NCBI GenBank assembly: GCA_963663395.1
Contig: OY760226.1
Span: forward strand, 1,426,001-1,490,000
Direction of reading: 5' to 3'
DNA: 64,000 nt
Source of the DNA: Azophilus sp963663395
GTDB lineage: Bacteria > Pseudomonadota > Gammaproteobacteria > Pseudomonadales > Azotimanducaceae
Both the position numbers and the translations under genes were made by a program. Below the pieces are notes generated by a model, which was not told the DNA's origin, did not search any database, and saw only the letters and a list, made by a program, of their open reading frames with translations. Below, in pieces: positions 1 to 7,466 of this stretch (position 1 is its first letter; every line of letters begins with the position of its first letter).

Positions 1-106
1 AGGGCCGGCGCGAGAGATTGACGACGCGGTACCCTTCGTCGATGAAGCGTTGCGCAGTGTGCAGTCCGATACCGGCGCTGGCACCGGTGACAAGGACGAG
101 CTTCAT
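1..106 (-). CDS. SDR-family oxidoreductase, N-terminal fragment (runs off the window)
   Basis: Only the first 35 codons are present. The reverse strand begins MKLVLVTGASAGIGL, which contains the TGxxxGIG nucleotide-binding motif of classical short-chain dehydrogenases, followed by an alpha helix and the GYRVVNLSRR stretch typical of beta-2 of an NADP-preferring Rossmann fold (Arg pair after the strand). The start codon overlaps the stop of the upstream pterin-synthase-like gene by 4 bp (ATGA), so the two are probably translated together. The partner suggests a pterin-linked reductase, for example dihydropterin or sepiapterin reductase-like, but that is inference; the substrate-binding part is outside the window. 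Confidence 0.8.
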   Translation of the reverse strand, partial: MKLVLVTGASAGIGLHTAQRFIDEGYRVVNLSRRP

Positions 107-672
107 CGGTTGGCGACTCCGGTTGCTGGGTTGTCTCCGGCCGTGGAAACCTGGTTCGACTCTGCAGTCTGGCACCGAAGGTCCGACTCTCCCGGCGAGA
201 ATGAGGATTGCGCCCACTGCCCGGCTCCGGACGACACCTTGACGGTCAGCCTGTGCATGCCCAACGCGGTGATGCCGGGGTCCCTGAGCAGTTCCCCGCC
301 CAGCCAGTCCGCGAGTGCCTCCACGGTGATATTGGCTACGGGAAGCGTCAGTACGTCCCTCGGCAGAAAGGGGATTCGTTCACCGTTGAAGTGGGCGACC
401 GTATACCCCTGGTCCTCGGAAATCGCGAGATGCGGCGAGCGCCCGGGCAGCAGCGTGCGCTCGTCAAGCCCGTCGCACAGCGCCTGCAGGGCGCTCTTGA
501 CCAGGTTGTAGTCGAACGCCAACCCGTCCTTTCCCACCTCGGCGTCGATGTCCGCGGCGACCTGAAAGTTGTGCCCGTGCAGGTTCTCGCGCTCGGTGGC
601 CGAGAAAATGGTGAAGTGGGCCGCGGCGAAGTGCAGCGCTTCCTTGCTGATGCTGATGGTGGTGCGGGCCAT
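103..672 (-). CDS. 6-pyruvoyl-tetrahydropterin synthase family protein, PTPS-III-like
   Basis: This 189-residue protein belongs to the T-fold PTPS/QueD family. The zinc ligands are visible as His19 and the HGH motif (His32, His34). The catalytic Cys four residues before HGH in QueD/PTPS-II is absent; instead the sequence reads E29-N-L-H-G-H, matching the E-x2-H-G-H signature described for PTPS-III enzymes, which cleave dihydroneopterin triphosphate to 6-hydroxymethyl-dihydropterin and can replace FolB in folate synthesis. The last 35 or so residues are a low-complexity tail beyond the usual fold. It overlaps the SDR start by 4 bp and lies 31 bp downstream of the dehalogenase gene. Family assignment is firm; the exact reaction is inferred. 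Confidence 0.85.
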   Translation of the reverse strand: MARTTISISKEALHFAAAHFTIFSATERENLHGHNFQVAADIDAEVGKDGLAFDYNLVKSALQALCDGLDERTLLPGRSPHLAISEDQGYTVAHFNGERIPFLPRDVLTLPVANITVEALADWLGGELLRDPGITALGMHRLTVKVSSGAGQWAQSSFSPGESDLRCQTAESNQVSTAGDNPATGVANR

Positions 673-703
673 TGCCCATGCTAACCCCAGCCCGCCTGGG
701 AAG

Positions 704-1393
704 TCAGCCTACCGCGGAGGCGAATTCGTCCAGGCTGGTGAAGGTCCAGGTTGGATTGGCCGCCACTGTCCTGGCGGCGCCGAGGGAGGGGCGGTTGATC
801 CAGACGGTGTCGAGGCCGGCGGCGGTGGCGGGCTGGATGTCGTGGAAACGGCTCTGGGCGACGTGCAGGACGGGGCCTTGCGCCGTCTCGAGGGCGGCGG
901 CGAACATTTCCGGCGCGGGCTTGTAGACGCCGACCTGCCCCGCGGTTATGACGTGCTGGAAGGGCACCACCAGGTTTTCCGCCGACATTGCAAAGAGATC
1001 GTCATCGATATTGGAAACCACGGCGAGTTCGAAGTGCTCCGCCAGTGCTTTCAGGGATTCCACGGTGTCCGGGAAAGCCGGCCACTGCCTGATGCTGGCG
1101 GAGAAACCTTCCAGTTCGCTGTCCTTGGGGGTGAAGGCCAGGCGCTCCCCGAAGCGTTGCAGCACCCTGGCGAGCACCTTCCGGTAGGAACCGCCCTCGT
1201 CCTGGGCTTCCGGCTCGTAGCGGCTGTAGCACTCCAGCACGAACTCGTCGATCACGTGCACGTCGTAGCTTTCGAACAGGGGTGTGAGGTAGGCGAGGAT
1301 GCCGGTTTCCCAGTCGATCAGGGTGCCGTAGCAATCGAATGTCAGCGTCCGGTAGTTCGCCGGGTCGATGCCGTTGCCTTCGGTGTCACTCAT
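704..1393 (-). CDS. haloacid dehalogenase type II (HAD superfamily)
   Basis: The 229-residue protein carries HAD motif I FDCYGTLIDWE, with Asp20 as the predicted nucleophile. Motif II follows at VVSNIDDD (Ser/Asn) and the motif III Lys is in VGVYKPAPEMF. The FDCYGTLIDWE form and the ISRFHDIQPA-like region near residue 180 are typical of type II (S)-2-haloacid dehalogenases, which hydrolyse halogen-carbon bonds, though many members act on unknown phosphorylated or halogenated substrates. Its start lies inside the last codons of the CULT-domain gene (8-bp overlap), which implies translational coupling in a minus-strand operon. Length is normal for the family. Confidence 0.85.
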   Translation of the reverse strand: MSDTEGNGIDPANYRTLTFDCYGTLIDWETGILAYLTPLFESYDVHVIDEFVLECYSRYEPEAQDEGGSYRKVLARVLQRFGERLAFTPKDSELEGFSASIRQWPAFPDTVESLKALAEHFELAVVSNIDDDLFAMSAENLVVPFQHVITAGQVGVYKPAPEMFAAALETAQGPVLHVAQSRFHDIQPATAAGLDTVWINRPSLGAARTVAANPTWTFTSLDEFASAVG

Positions 1394-1787
1394 GTTGAAT
1401 CCGGTCGAGTATCAGTCCGTAGAAGAAGTCGCTTTCCGCCCCCGGAGCAACCCGGTCGAAATACCAGCCGAGGTGCCGCTGGCACTCGCTGCAGGCAGCG
1501 ATGCGCCACTGAAAGCCCATGAACCAGCTGTCGGCCGCCTCGGGCGTACCGGCGATGCTGCAGCCGAGCGCCTCGCTGAAGCAGCCGATGTGGAACAGGT
1601 AGCCATACGGATTGGCGAAGCGGTGGTCGTGACTGCCGTTCACCTCGGTGCGGTCGCTGTACTTGCCGATGACCGTGGAGCAGGTGCCACAGTAGATGAA
1701 GTCCCTGGCCTCTTCCTCCTCGCGTTCGAGCAGGTCCTTGAGTTCGGGGTCGAGCGCTTGACGCTCCTTGTCGACAACATCGATCAT
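1386..1787 (-). CDS. bacterial cereblon-like CULT-domain protein
   Basis: From ATG 1787 the product is 133 residues, almost all CULT domain (the thalidomide-binding fold of cereblon). The zinc site is complete (C33-G-T-C36 and C99-S-E-C102). The aromatic cage is also complete: Trp88 in DSWF, Trp94 in FQWR and Trp108 in LGWYF, spaced as in human cereblon. The segment around residues 58-66 (ANPYGYLFH) also matches the eukaryotic domain. There is no signal peptide, so it should be cytosolic. It heads a run with the dehalogenase and the pterin genes. Bacterial CULT proteins bind uridine-like and glutarimide-type ligands in vitro, but their function is unknown. An upstream in-frame ATG at 1910 gives a Pro-rich, unlikely extension. 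Confidence 0.85.
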   Translation of the reverse strand: MIDVVDKERQALDPELKDLLEREEEEARDFIYCGTCSTVIGKYSDRTEVNGSHDHRFANPYGYLFHIGCFSEALGCSIAGTPEAADSWFMGFQWRIAACSECQRHLGWYFDRVAPGAESDFFYGLILDRIQHE

Positions 1788-1795
1788 GCCAGCCT

Positions 1796-2482
1796 TTGTT
1801 GAAGGCTCCGGACGTGGACAGTTTCGATAGCATCTTTCAGCGCGCAGCCGAGCGCAAGGGGGGCGTGGATGCCCTGGAGGAACTGCTGCCGGAGGCGGAA
1901 TCGGAGGCAAGCCTGCGCGGCCTGCCGGATGATCGGGCGCTTTCCGAAATGACCAAGTGCATCTTCCGGTCCGGTTTCGTCTGGAAGATCGTCGAGAACA
2001 AGTGGCCGCATTTCGAGGCTGCCTTTCACGGCTTCGATGTAGCCCGGTGTGCCATGCTGTCGGATGAGGAACTCGAGGCGCTGGCCGTGGACGAGCGCAT
2101 CATCCGCAACGCGAAGAAGATCCAGTCCGTGCGCCGAAACGCCGCGTTCGTGCTGGACGTGCGCGCTGAACACGGCAGCTTCGGAAGCTATCTCGCCGAC
2201 TGGCCGGTCACGGACACCTTCGGCTTGTGGGCCGACATCAAGCGGCGCGGCGACCGGCTCGGCGGCCACACCGGCGGCTATTTCCTACGCTTCATCGGCA
2301 AGGACACGCCCATGTTTTCCAGGGACGTGGTCAGGGCGCTTGTCGAGCAGGGGATCGTCGACAAGGAACCGACCAGCAAGCGGGACCTCGGCGCGGCCCA
2401 GGCGGCGTTCAACCAGTGGCGCGAGGAAAGCGGCCGCGATCTCTGCCAGATTTCCCGCGTGCTGGCCTGTTCGGTGCCGTAG
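1796..2482 (+). CDS. tag: DNA-3-methyladenine glycosylase I
   Basis: This is a Tag-family base-excision repair enzyme that removes 3-methyladenine from alkylated DNA. Family features are the FVWKIVENKWPHFEAAF helix, the FLRFIGKDTPMFSRDVV segment and the C-terminal PTSKRDL/RALNQW-like region. Length (up to 228 residues) is normal for this divergent Tag subgroup with an N-terminal FDSIFQRAAERKGG segment. The start is uncertain: TTG 1796 is the longest frame and GTG 1814 is an alternative; no ATG precedes the conserved region. The gene is divergent from the CULT gene with only 8 bp between starts. Its last 319 bp are repeated at 12848-13166, so this copy may be a hybrid made by island insertion. 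Confidence 0.85.
   Translation: MLKAPDVDSFDSIFQRAAERKGGVDALEELLPEAESEASLRGLPDDRALSEMTKCIFRSGFVWKIVENKWPHFEAAFHGFDVARCAMLSDEELEALAVDERIIRNAKKIQSVRRNAAFVLDVRAEHGSFGSYLADWPVTDTFGLWADIKRRGDRLGGHTGGYFLRFIGKDTPMFSRDVVRALVEQGIVDKEPTSKRDLGAAQAAFNQWREESGRDLCQISRVLACSVP
2160..2478 (+). repeat. direct repeat copy A (3' end of tag)
   Basis: This 319-bp stretch matches 12848-13166 in the same orientation without gaps; I find two mismatches, at 2185 (A against C) and 2461 (G against T). Similarity stops one base before the tag stop codon on the right (CCG TAG here, CCT TGA in copy B; both encode Pro-stop) and in mid-gene on the left. This is the pattern expected if an element carrying a replacement gene end integrated into tag, or if a segment was duplicated by recombination. 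Confidence 0.95.
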
Positions 2483-2638
2483 GCTGGCGTCCTGCGATGG
2501 TCAGAAGAGGAATTCGCGCGCGTCGTCATCGAGTTCGCGAGCACCAGGCAATCGCCCACAGTCATTTCAGCCATTGCCCGTAGCGCGTGCGGTGGCACTT
2601 GCCTGACCCTGTGGTAAAGCAACTATCGGGCGCGGTAC

Positions 2639-3601
2639 ATGGCGAACGCGGTCAGCCACGATCAGAACTTCAAGAATCTGATTCTCGACTATCCGCTTGA
2701 TGCCCTGGCGTTCTTCGCCCCGGAAGAGGCGCCCGCTCCCGATGACCCGGTGCGTATCGTCCCGGCGCGACAGGAACAACTCAAGGAACGTCTGGGCAAT
2801 CGCTTTCGGGAGCTGGACGTACCGCTGCTGGTGGAGTGGGCCGACGGCCGCCGCGAGGCGGTTCTGTTCGTGCTCGAAGAAGAAACCGACTGGCGGCGCT
2901 TCTCCCTGCACCGGCTGGCGCACTACTGCCTCGACCTCGCCGAACTGTTCGAGACCAACCGCGTGGTGCCGGTCGCGATCTTTTTGCGGGCCGCCGAGGG
3001 AGCCCCCGCATCGCTCACGCTAGGCACCGAGCGCCGCCGTTACCTGGCGTTCGACACGCTCGCCTGCAAGCTCAAGGAGATACCGTCCGAGCGCTGGCAG
3101 CACAGCGACAACCTGGTGGCGCGGGTCAACCTGCCGAACATGCGAAGCTCGGAAGACCGAAAGGTCGAGGTCTACGCCGAGGCGATCCGAGGGTTGCTGG
3201 CTCTGGAGCGGGACAGCGACAAGCGGGCCAAATACATCGAATTCATCGACATCTACGCCGGCCTCACCGAAAATGAGTACCGGCGCTATCAACAGCAGTA
3301 TCGCGAGGACAGTTCCACCATGGCAGGAGTTATCTCGAGGGCCCGCGAAGAAGGTATGCAGCGGGGCATGGAGCAGGGAATGGAACAGGGAATGGAACAG
3401 GGTATTCAGCAGGGCATGGATCAGGGTCGCGTCGAAGGGGAGCGCACGATCCTGGAACGACAACTGCGACGACGGTTCGGTTTGCTGTCGCCCGCAGTCG
3501 CCGAAAGGCTGGGCCAGGCGTCTGCTGCCGATCTTGAATCTTGGGCCGAAAACGTACTCGACGCGTCAACGCTTGACGACGTCTTCAATTCAAGTCGCTA
3601 G
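2639..3601 (+). CDS. Rpn-family PD-(D/E)XK nuclease-like protein with DUF4351
   Basis: The 320-residue product begins with the Rpn/transposase_31-like core: a HDQNFKNLIL start, followed by the LLVEWADGR and VLFVLEEETD strands, which fit the PD-(D/E)XK fold with acidic residues near 75-100. A Met-Glu-Gln-Gly repeat (GM-EQ units, about residues 240-265) links it to a C-terminal DUF4351 (about 270-316, ERQLRRRFG start). Rpn proteins promote RecA-independent recombination and some act as nuclease toxins in phage defence. The gene lies just inside the left repeat of the island. The nuclease activity is inferred from the family; I did not verify every catalytic residue. Confidence 0.8.
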   Translation: MANAVSHDQNFKNLILDYPLDALAFFAPEEAPAPDDPVRIVPARQEQLKERLGNRFRELDVPLLVEWADGRREAVLFVLEEETDWRRFSLHRLAHYCLDLAELFETNRVVPVAIFLRAAEGAPASLTLGTERRRYLAFDTLACKLKEIPSERWQHSDNLVARVNLPNMRSSEDRKVEVYAEAIRGLLALERDSDKRAKYIEFIDIYAGLTENEYRRYQQQYREDSSTMAGVISRAREEGMQRGMEQGMEQGMEQGIQQGMDQGRVEGERTILERQLRRRFGLLSPAVAERLGQASAADLESWAENVLDASTLDDVFNSSR

Positions 3602-3912
3602 GAGTTCTCGCAGCGGATCCGCTACGCTGACGCGCAGGGAATAGACGACCGCTGGGAGAGAGTAGGTGTGCGGTGCGGGTATCCGGCACCTTTAAAGCAG
3701 TTCAGGACGCCCGAACCCACCGACAACTCCTCCGCTTGGCCTGCCGGATGCCCGTACCGCATACCTGCTTTCGGTGCCTGAACGAAGGAACGGTTCTCGA
3801 CCGCAATGAACTTTAATAAAATCAATAAGTTGAAATTTTTTCCATGCAAGTTCGTCGGTTTTGGGATTTTGAAGTCGCCGAAAAGGCAATCGTGAATTGT
3901 AGCTCATAAGGC
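3602..3912. other. non-coding stretch between the Rpn gene and the IS1182 remnant
   Basis: About 310 bases with no convincing gene on either strand. Composition changes here from GC-rich (3602-3780) to A/T-rich (3800-3900, with runs such as AATTTTTTCC), consistent with a junction between pieces of different origin. Short open frames on the minus strand have no recognisable family, start signal or coupling. Confidence 0.5.
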
Positions 3913-4779
3913 CTGCTCGAAACCGTCTGAAGTCGGCATGATGCGTGACTCCGCGTCCGTCAGATTCACCTGATCCGTATCCCTCGGTCCCGCCTGTGGC
4001 GCCTAGGGTGGACGACCACCGGGTTTGCGCCCCGTCTTCTTCTCCTTCTCGCGCCGTGCCTCAAGCTTCGCCTCGTAGTCCGCCTGTTCCGCCGCGTGGC
4101 GTTCCTGCGCCCGCCGTTCGATCTCCGCCTGCACCGCCTCGATCACCGCCAACCGCTCCGTGCGACGCTTCAACTCCTCCGGGATATCCAGTTCAGGCTC
4201 TGAATCGTCCGCCCGCGCTGCCTGCTCAAGCAGCGCCGATAACTCGGCGCGCAACTGCTCCTCAAGGCGCTTCGCATACCCCCAACTGAGCGCCTTGTGC
4301 TTGCTCGCGTTCGCCTGAACCTTCGTCCCGTCCAGGCTCACGTTGCCCAACTTCAACAAACCCGTCTCTTGCGCAATCAACAGAATCTGAACGAACAGCC
4401 CCTGCAACTCCTTGAGAAAACGCTTGCGGAAACTCGCAATCGTGTCGTGGTCCGGATGCGAGTTCGCCGCAATGTAGCGGAACGCCACCGAATCGTAGGT
4501 CGCACGCTCCAGCTTGCGGCTCGAAAAGACACCCGTCGCGTAACCGTAGAACAGCAGGCCCAGCAACAGCGACGGATGATACGGATCCTTCCCGCCGCCA
4601 CTGTATTGACGCTCCAGGGCGCTCAGGTCCAGCCGCTCCACAATATCCACCACAAAACGCGCCAGATGATCGTCCGGCAACCAATCCTGGACCGACGGCG
4701 GCAGAAGGTAGAGCGTGTCTCGATCCACTGTGCGAAACTTCGAGGATATCTGCGAAGCGTCCATCAACAATGTGAACAC
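3913..4779 (-). pseudogene. IS1182-family transposase, disrupted and truncated
   Basis: The first 258 codons form the typical IS1182 N-terminus: VPPSVQDWLPDDHLARFV-like start, HPDHDTIASFRKRF and the LDGTKVQANASKHKALSWG block, which contains the first catalytic Asp of the DDE domain. An in-frame TAG follows the KTGRKPGGRPP segment at 4003-4005. Beyond it the same frame continues recognisably (PRDTDQVNLTDAESRIM, then PTSDGFEQA) to about 3913 and then ends. The rest of the DDE catalytic domain is lost, so the element cannot move by itself. Start ATG 4779 is nominal; ATG 4761 (MDASQ) is an alternative. Confidence 0.85.
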
Positions 4780-4816
4780 GATTTTGCCTGAGTCGCTAAA
4801 TCCGACAGGCTCCTAG
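3913..4816 (-). mobile_element. IS1182-family insertion sequence, truncated copy
   Basis: The element retains its transposase 5' two-thirds and probably its left end. Upstream of the transposase start, 4786-4816 reads on the minus strand as a segment beginning CTAGGAGCCTGTCGG, which resembles the outer end of IS1182-type elements. The other end is missing: similarity to transposase stops near 3913 and no matching inverted repeat is visible before the Rpn gene. Confidence 0.65.
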
Positions 4817-4885
4817 AACATTCTTCGACTACACTCGTGCAATATCTGGGCCAAAGACTAAAAAATGGAGAGGAGGGGGGGTTAC

Positions 4886-7462
4886 ATGAGCGGCGTATCG
4901 GCATCACTGACCAATTGGTTTTCTAAGCGCCCTCAGTGGCTCCAGATTGCGGCTACTCGGCTGCTTCAGCAGTCCGAGCTTACCGACAAAGATGTCTCTG
5001 AGCTCGCAAACCTGTGCCAGCAGGAAGCCGATGGAAAGTTGTCCAAAACGACTTGTTCCTTTCCCGCTACTGCGTTCTCCCAGGGCGCTGCAGGTACCTT
5101 GCGTTTGTGCTCAATCAGTGATGTCGAAGGAGTAAACGTCCTTGCTCCGAAAAAACCACTTGAGTTTGGTAAGGGTAATATCACGATTGTTTATGGCAAC
5201 AACGGGTCAGGCAAATCCGGTTACGTCAGACTCCTCAAGCATGTATGCGGTGCCCGCGAGACCGGTACACTTCACCGCAATGTCTATAAGCCCGGCTCTG
5301 CCGTACAGAAAGCCTGCATTTCGTTTGAGCAGAACGGCGTACCGAAGAGTCATAACTGGTCAGGGCAAGGTATCTGCGATGACCTCAACAGCGTTGATAT
5401 TTTCGACACCTCGTTTGGAACGGTCTTTGTCGGCAGCGAAGATGAGGTGAGCTACGAGCCGCCCGTCCTATCGTTTTTCAGCTCGCTCATCCTCGCATGC
5501 GAAAAGGTCGCATCGGCTTTGGACACCGAGGCCAACGGGCACCAGTCCAAGAAGCCGAACATCCCGGCTGACAAGAAGGTAACCCCTGAAGGTATCTGGT
5601 ACGAAGCTATCAGCGCCGAGACCAGCACCCAGGACATCGACAAGCATTGCGCATTTAGCAGCGTTAACGAGACTGAGATGCAAACGCTGCAGCAACGCCT
5701 TGCCGAACAGGCACCGGCGGAAAAAGCGAAACAGCTTAGGAAGCGGAAACAGCATATCGACAATCTGGTTCAGGATGCCCAAAAGCATCTGGAGCAGCTA
5801 TCGGACAAGAATTACCGGCGGATCATTGCCGCCAAGAAGAAGTCGATTCTCAAAAAGACAGCGGCAGATACGGCGGCAGAAAAGGTATTCTCCGGTAGCG
5901 AGCTGGAAGGCATTGGGTCTGATGTCTGGAAGGAGCTTTGGGAAGCGGCCCGGAACTACTCCGTATCGACTGCCTACAAAGAAGCCGAGTATCCAAATGT
6001 TTCTGATGGTTCCCGTTGTGTCCTGTGCCATCAGCCCTTGACCCAGGAGGCCAACGAGAGATTGACCTCCTTCGAAAATTTCGTGAAGGGCGAAATGCAC
6101 AAAGCGGCAACGGATGCGGCCAAGGAATATGAAGCTGCCAGTCAAACTATCGAGGCGCTACCGACATCGGAGACGTTGAAGACGCGTATCGATGCGGCTG
6201 GGATTCCACAGGCTGAAGTCGCCAACCAGGTGACGGATTTCTTTGCTCAATTGCAGGCCAGAAAAGACCTGCTCCCCGGGATCGAATCCGAAGAAGCCAT
6301 TCCCGATCCTCTGCTCTCACCGAAATGGATTGATGAAGCCAACGCCCAATCGAAAAGCCTTAGTGAACTCGCCACAAAATATGACGAAGACGCCAAAAGC
6401 GACAATCGAGAGGAGATCAAGAAAAAGGTAAACAGCCTGCAGGCCAGAAAGTGGTTGTCTGAACACCGCGCCGCCATTGATGCAGAAGTCACCCGATTGA
6501 AGCTACTGAGCCAGATTCAGGCAGCCAAGAAGTCGACCAACACCAAAGCTCTGTCCCAGAAAAAAGGCGAGCTGGCAGAAGCCCTGATCACGGATGCATT
6601 CGTGCAAAAATTCAACGCAGAGCTCAATGCTCTCGGCGCGTCTCAGGTGAAGGTTGAGCTCGTGAAGTCAAGAGTCTCCAAAGGCCGCGTCCTACATAAG
6701 CTACAGCTTCGAGAGGCCTCTAAGAGTAGCCTGGCAGATGTCCTGAGCGAAGGAGAAAATCGGATCGTTTCCATTGCGGCATTTTTGGCCGACGTCGCTG
6801 GCAAGAGCAACCAAGCCCCGTTTATCTTTGACGACCCAATATCCTCGCTCGACCAACGCTATGAGGAGGCGGTGGTTCAACGGCTGATCGAGTTGTCTCA
6901 GGACAAGCAGATCATTGTCTTTACTCACCGCCTGTCCTTACTTGGAACGGTAAGGCATTTTGCCGAGAAAAAGGATATCAAGCCCGATGTAGTGAGCATT
7001 CGCTCTGTGGACTGGGGTACCGGAGAGCCAGCTCCTATTCCACTTTCACAGAGTGACATCAAATCGGCCCTGAACACTCTCATGAACCAGCGGTATCAAG
7101 ACGCAAAGAATGCAAGTGAGAACGGCGAATTTGAACATGCCGAAACATTGCTGAAGTCAGTATGCAGCGACTTCAGAACATTGGTGGAGCGCTCTATTGA
7201 AAATGATCTGCTGTGCGGAGTGGTTCAAAGATTCCAGCGACCGGTGTATACGTTGAAGCTCAAGGATCTGGCCAAGTTGAAGGGCGCGGATTGCAATCTC
7301 CTTGATTCGCTCATGACCAAATACTCTGGTTTTGAACATTCGCAGCCAACAGAATCGCCAGTGGAACTGCCGAAGCCAGACGATCTTCTGGCCGACATGA
7401 CTTCATTAAAAGACTGGCGGGAAGAATACGCGAAGCGCCCCGCCTCTGCGGTGGCCGGATAA
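4886..7462 (+). CDS. RloC-like (AAA_13) coiled-coil zinc-hook ATPase, candidate anticodon nuclease
   Basis: From ATG 4886 (preceded by AGGAGG at 4870-4875) the product is 858 residues. It has a Walker A GNNGSGKS (104-111), long coiled-coil arms flanking a CVLC zinc-hook-like motif (378-381), an ABC signature LSEGE (620-624), Walker B FIFDDP (646-651) with the following SSLDQ, and a switch-region FTHR. This layout is that of the PrrC/RloC AAA_13 family. Its C-terminal domain has R764-x3-E768 and a His818 in FEHSQ, which resembles the Arg-Glu-His triad of PrrC/RloC tRNA anticodon nucleases. It stands first in an operon, 4 bp before sbcD. ATPase class is clear from motifs; ribonuclease activity is inferred. 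ATG 4865 would add seven residues but lacks a ribosome-binding site. Confidence 0.8.
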   Translation: MSGVSASLTNWFSKRPQWLQIAATRLLQQSELTDKDVSELANLCQQEADGKLSKTTCSFPATAFSQGAAGTLRLCSISDVEGVNVLAPKKPLEFGKGNITIVYGNNGSGKSGYVRLLKHVCGARETGTLHRNVYKPGSAVQKACISFEQNGVPKSHNWSGQGICDDLNSVDIFDTSFGTVFVGSEDEVSYEPPVLSFFSSLILACEKVASALDTEANGHQSKKPNIPADKKVTPEGIWYEAISAETSTQDIDKHCAFSSVNETEMQTLQQRLAEQAPAEKAKQLRKRKQHIDNLVQDAQKHLEQLSDKNYRRIIAAKKKSILKKTAADTAAEKVFSGSELEGIGSDVWKELWEAARNYSVSTAYKEAEYPNVSDGSRCVLCHQPLTQEANERLTSFENFVKGEMHKAATDAAKEYEAASQTIEALPTSETLKTRIDAAGIPQAEVANQVTDFFAQLQARKDLLPGIESEEAIPDPLLSPKWIDEANAQSKSLSELATKYDEDAKSDNREEIKKKVNSLQARKWLSEHRAAIDAEVTRLKLLSQIQAAKKSTNTKALSQKKGELAEALITDAFVQKFNAELNALGASQVKVELVKSRVSKGRVLHKLQLREASKSSLADVLSEGENRIVSIAAFLADVAGKSNQAPFIFDDPISSLDQRYEEAVVQRLIELSQDKQIIVFTHRLSLLGTVRHFAEKKDIKPDVVSIRSVDWGTGEPAPIPLSQSDIKSALNTLMNQRYQDAKNASENGEFEHAETLLKSVCSDFRTLVERSIENDLLCGVVQRFQRPVYTLKLKDLAKLKGADCNLLDSLMTKYSGFEHSQPTESPVELPKPDDLLADMTSLKDWREEYAKRPASAVAG

Positions 7463-7466
7463 CAGT

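Noticed and set aside
2498..2595. Possible small minus-strand gene (MTVGDCLVLA..., then ELDDDAREFLF in another frame)
   Set aside because: Only readable with a frameshift and without a known family; possibly the relic of an original neighbour of tag, but unsupported.
2482..2640. tRNA gene as integration site at the island border
   Set aside because: No cloverleaf-like sequence is seen at either border; the repeat lies in the tag coding region.
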